This document shows, one piece after another, positions 63,913-64,000 of a DNA stretch of 64,000 nt (within the stretch, counting starts at the first letter, position 1; every line of letters begins with the position of its first letter). A program made the translations under genes and the position numbers. The notes beneath the pieces were generated by a model that saw nothing but the letters and a program-made list of their open reading frames with translations, did no database searches and was not told the origin of the DNA. Origin of the DNA: Planctomyces sp. SH-PL62 (lineage in GTDB: Bacteria; Planctomycetota; Planctomycetia; Isosphaerales; Isosphaeraceae); the NCBI RefSeq assembly GCF_001610895.1, contig NZ_CP011273.1, forward strand, positions 6,200,001 through 6,264,000. Reading direction: 5' to 3'.

Positions 63913-64000
63913 CTGCGTTCCCTTCCAGCAATGCCACGTCGAGGGCGACGGGTTCGCCCCCGGTCCAAGATTCTCGCACGGCCGCGCCCCCGCTTCCAGA

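Overview
The window looks like a chromosomal segment from a planctomycete, most likely of the Isosphaeraceae (Isosphaera/Singulisphaera/Paludisphaera type). The base composition is very GC-rich. It carries several protein families that are abundant mainly in that phylum: planctomycete cytochrome-C/DUF1549/DUF1553 proteins paired with DUF1501 proteins (three loci), DUF1080 proteins, a DUF1559 prepilin-like protein, a TIGR03067-type protein and PEP-CTERM proteins. No rRNA, tRNA, CRISPR, prophage or insertion sequence was recognised.

Layout. Bases 1-10300 hold a secreted GHL10-type glycosidase, an ATP-grasp enzyme, a TPR protein, a minus-strand run (serine hydrolase, DUF1080, FAD monooxygenase), a repeat-rich gap, and a minus-strand run ending in a PhyH-like dioxygenase. 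Bases 10300-16000 hold a repeat-bearing spacer, an ExbB/ExbD/GYF-ExbD module, galE and a periplasmic TPR protein. Bases 16000-24200 hold an SbcD/YhaO nuclease and YhaN ATPase pair followed closely by a GH32-like enzyme, a GNAT acetyltransferase and a membrane protein. Bases 24200-32700 hold nadE, an M1 peptidase, small lipoproteins, a DUF1559 protein and a PEP-CTERM protein. Bases 32900-41600 hold the largest cytochrome/WD40/DUF1549/DUF1553 protein with its DUF1501 partner, a TIGR03067-type protein and a thioredoxin-like protein behind a BlaI/MecI-type operator candidate. Bases 41600-56500 hold a GH95 fucosidase, a small basic protein, a sialidase-like protein, two more DUF1549/DUF1501 pairs, a PEP-CTERM protein and a Uma2 nuclease. 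Bases 56500-64000 hold a rhamnose cluster read on the minus strand: rhaA, rhaT, a GH78 rhamnosidase and a double DUF1080 protein.

How the genes work together. The dominant theme is breakdown of complex, probably algal or plant, polysaccharides: GH78, GH95, GH32-like, GHL10, sialidase-like and DUF1080 enzymes, mostly with export signals. The rhamnose cluster makes the clearest pathway: release outside the cytoplasm, proton-coupled import, then isomerisation to rhamnulose. The ExbB/ExbD module could energise outer-membrane processes.

Data quality. Five otherwise intact genes (exbD-like, galE, GH95, one PEP-CTERM, one DUF1501) are each broken by an apparent loss of exactly one G or C, mostly in G/C runs. 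I read this as probable homopolymer under-calling rather than five real pseudogenes. I found no clearly undescribed system. The best leads are the GYF-ExbD module, an internally deleted gene copy at 31703-31794, the small protein with downstream direct repeats near 44445, and the BlaI-type operator candidate.
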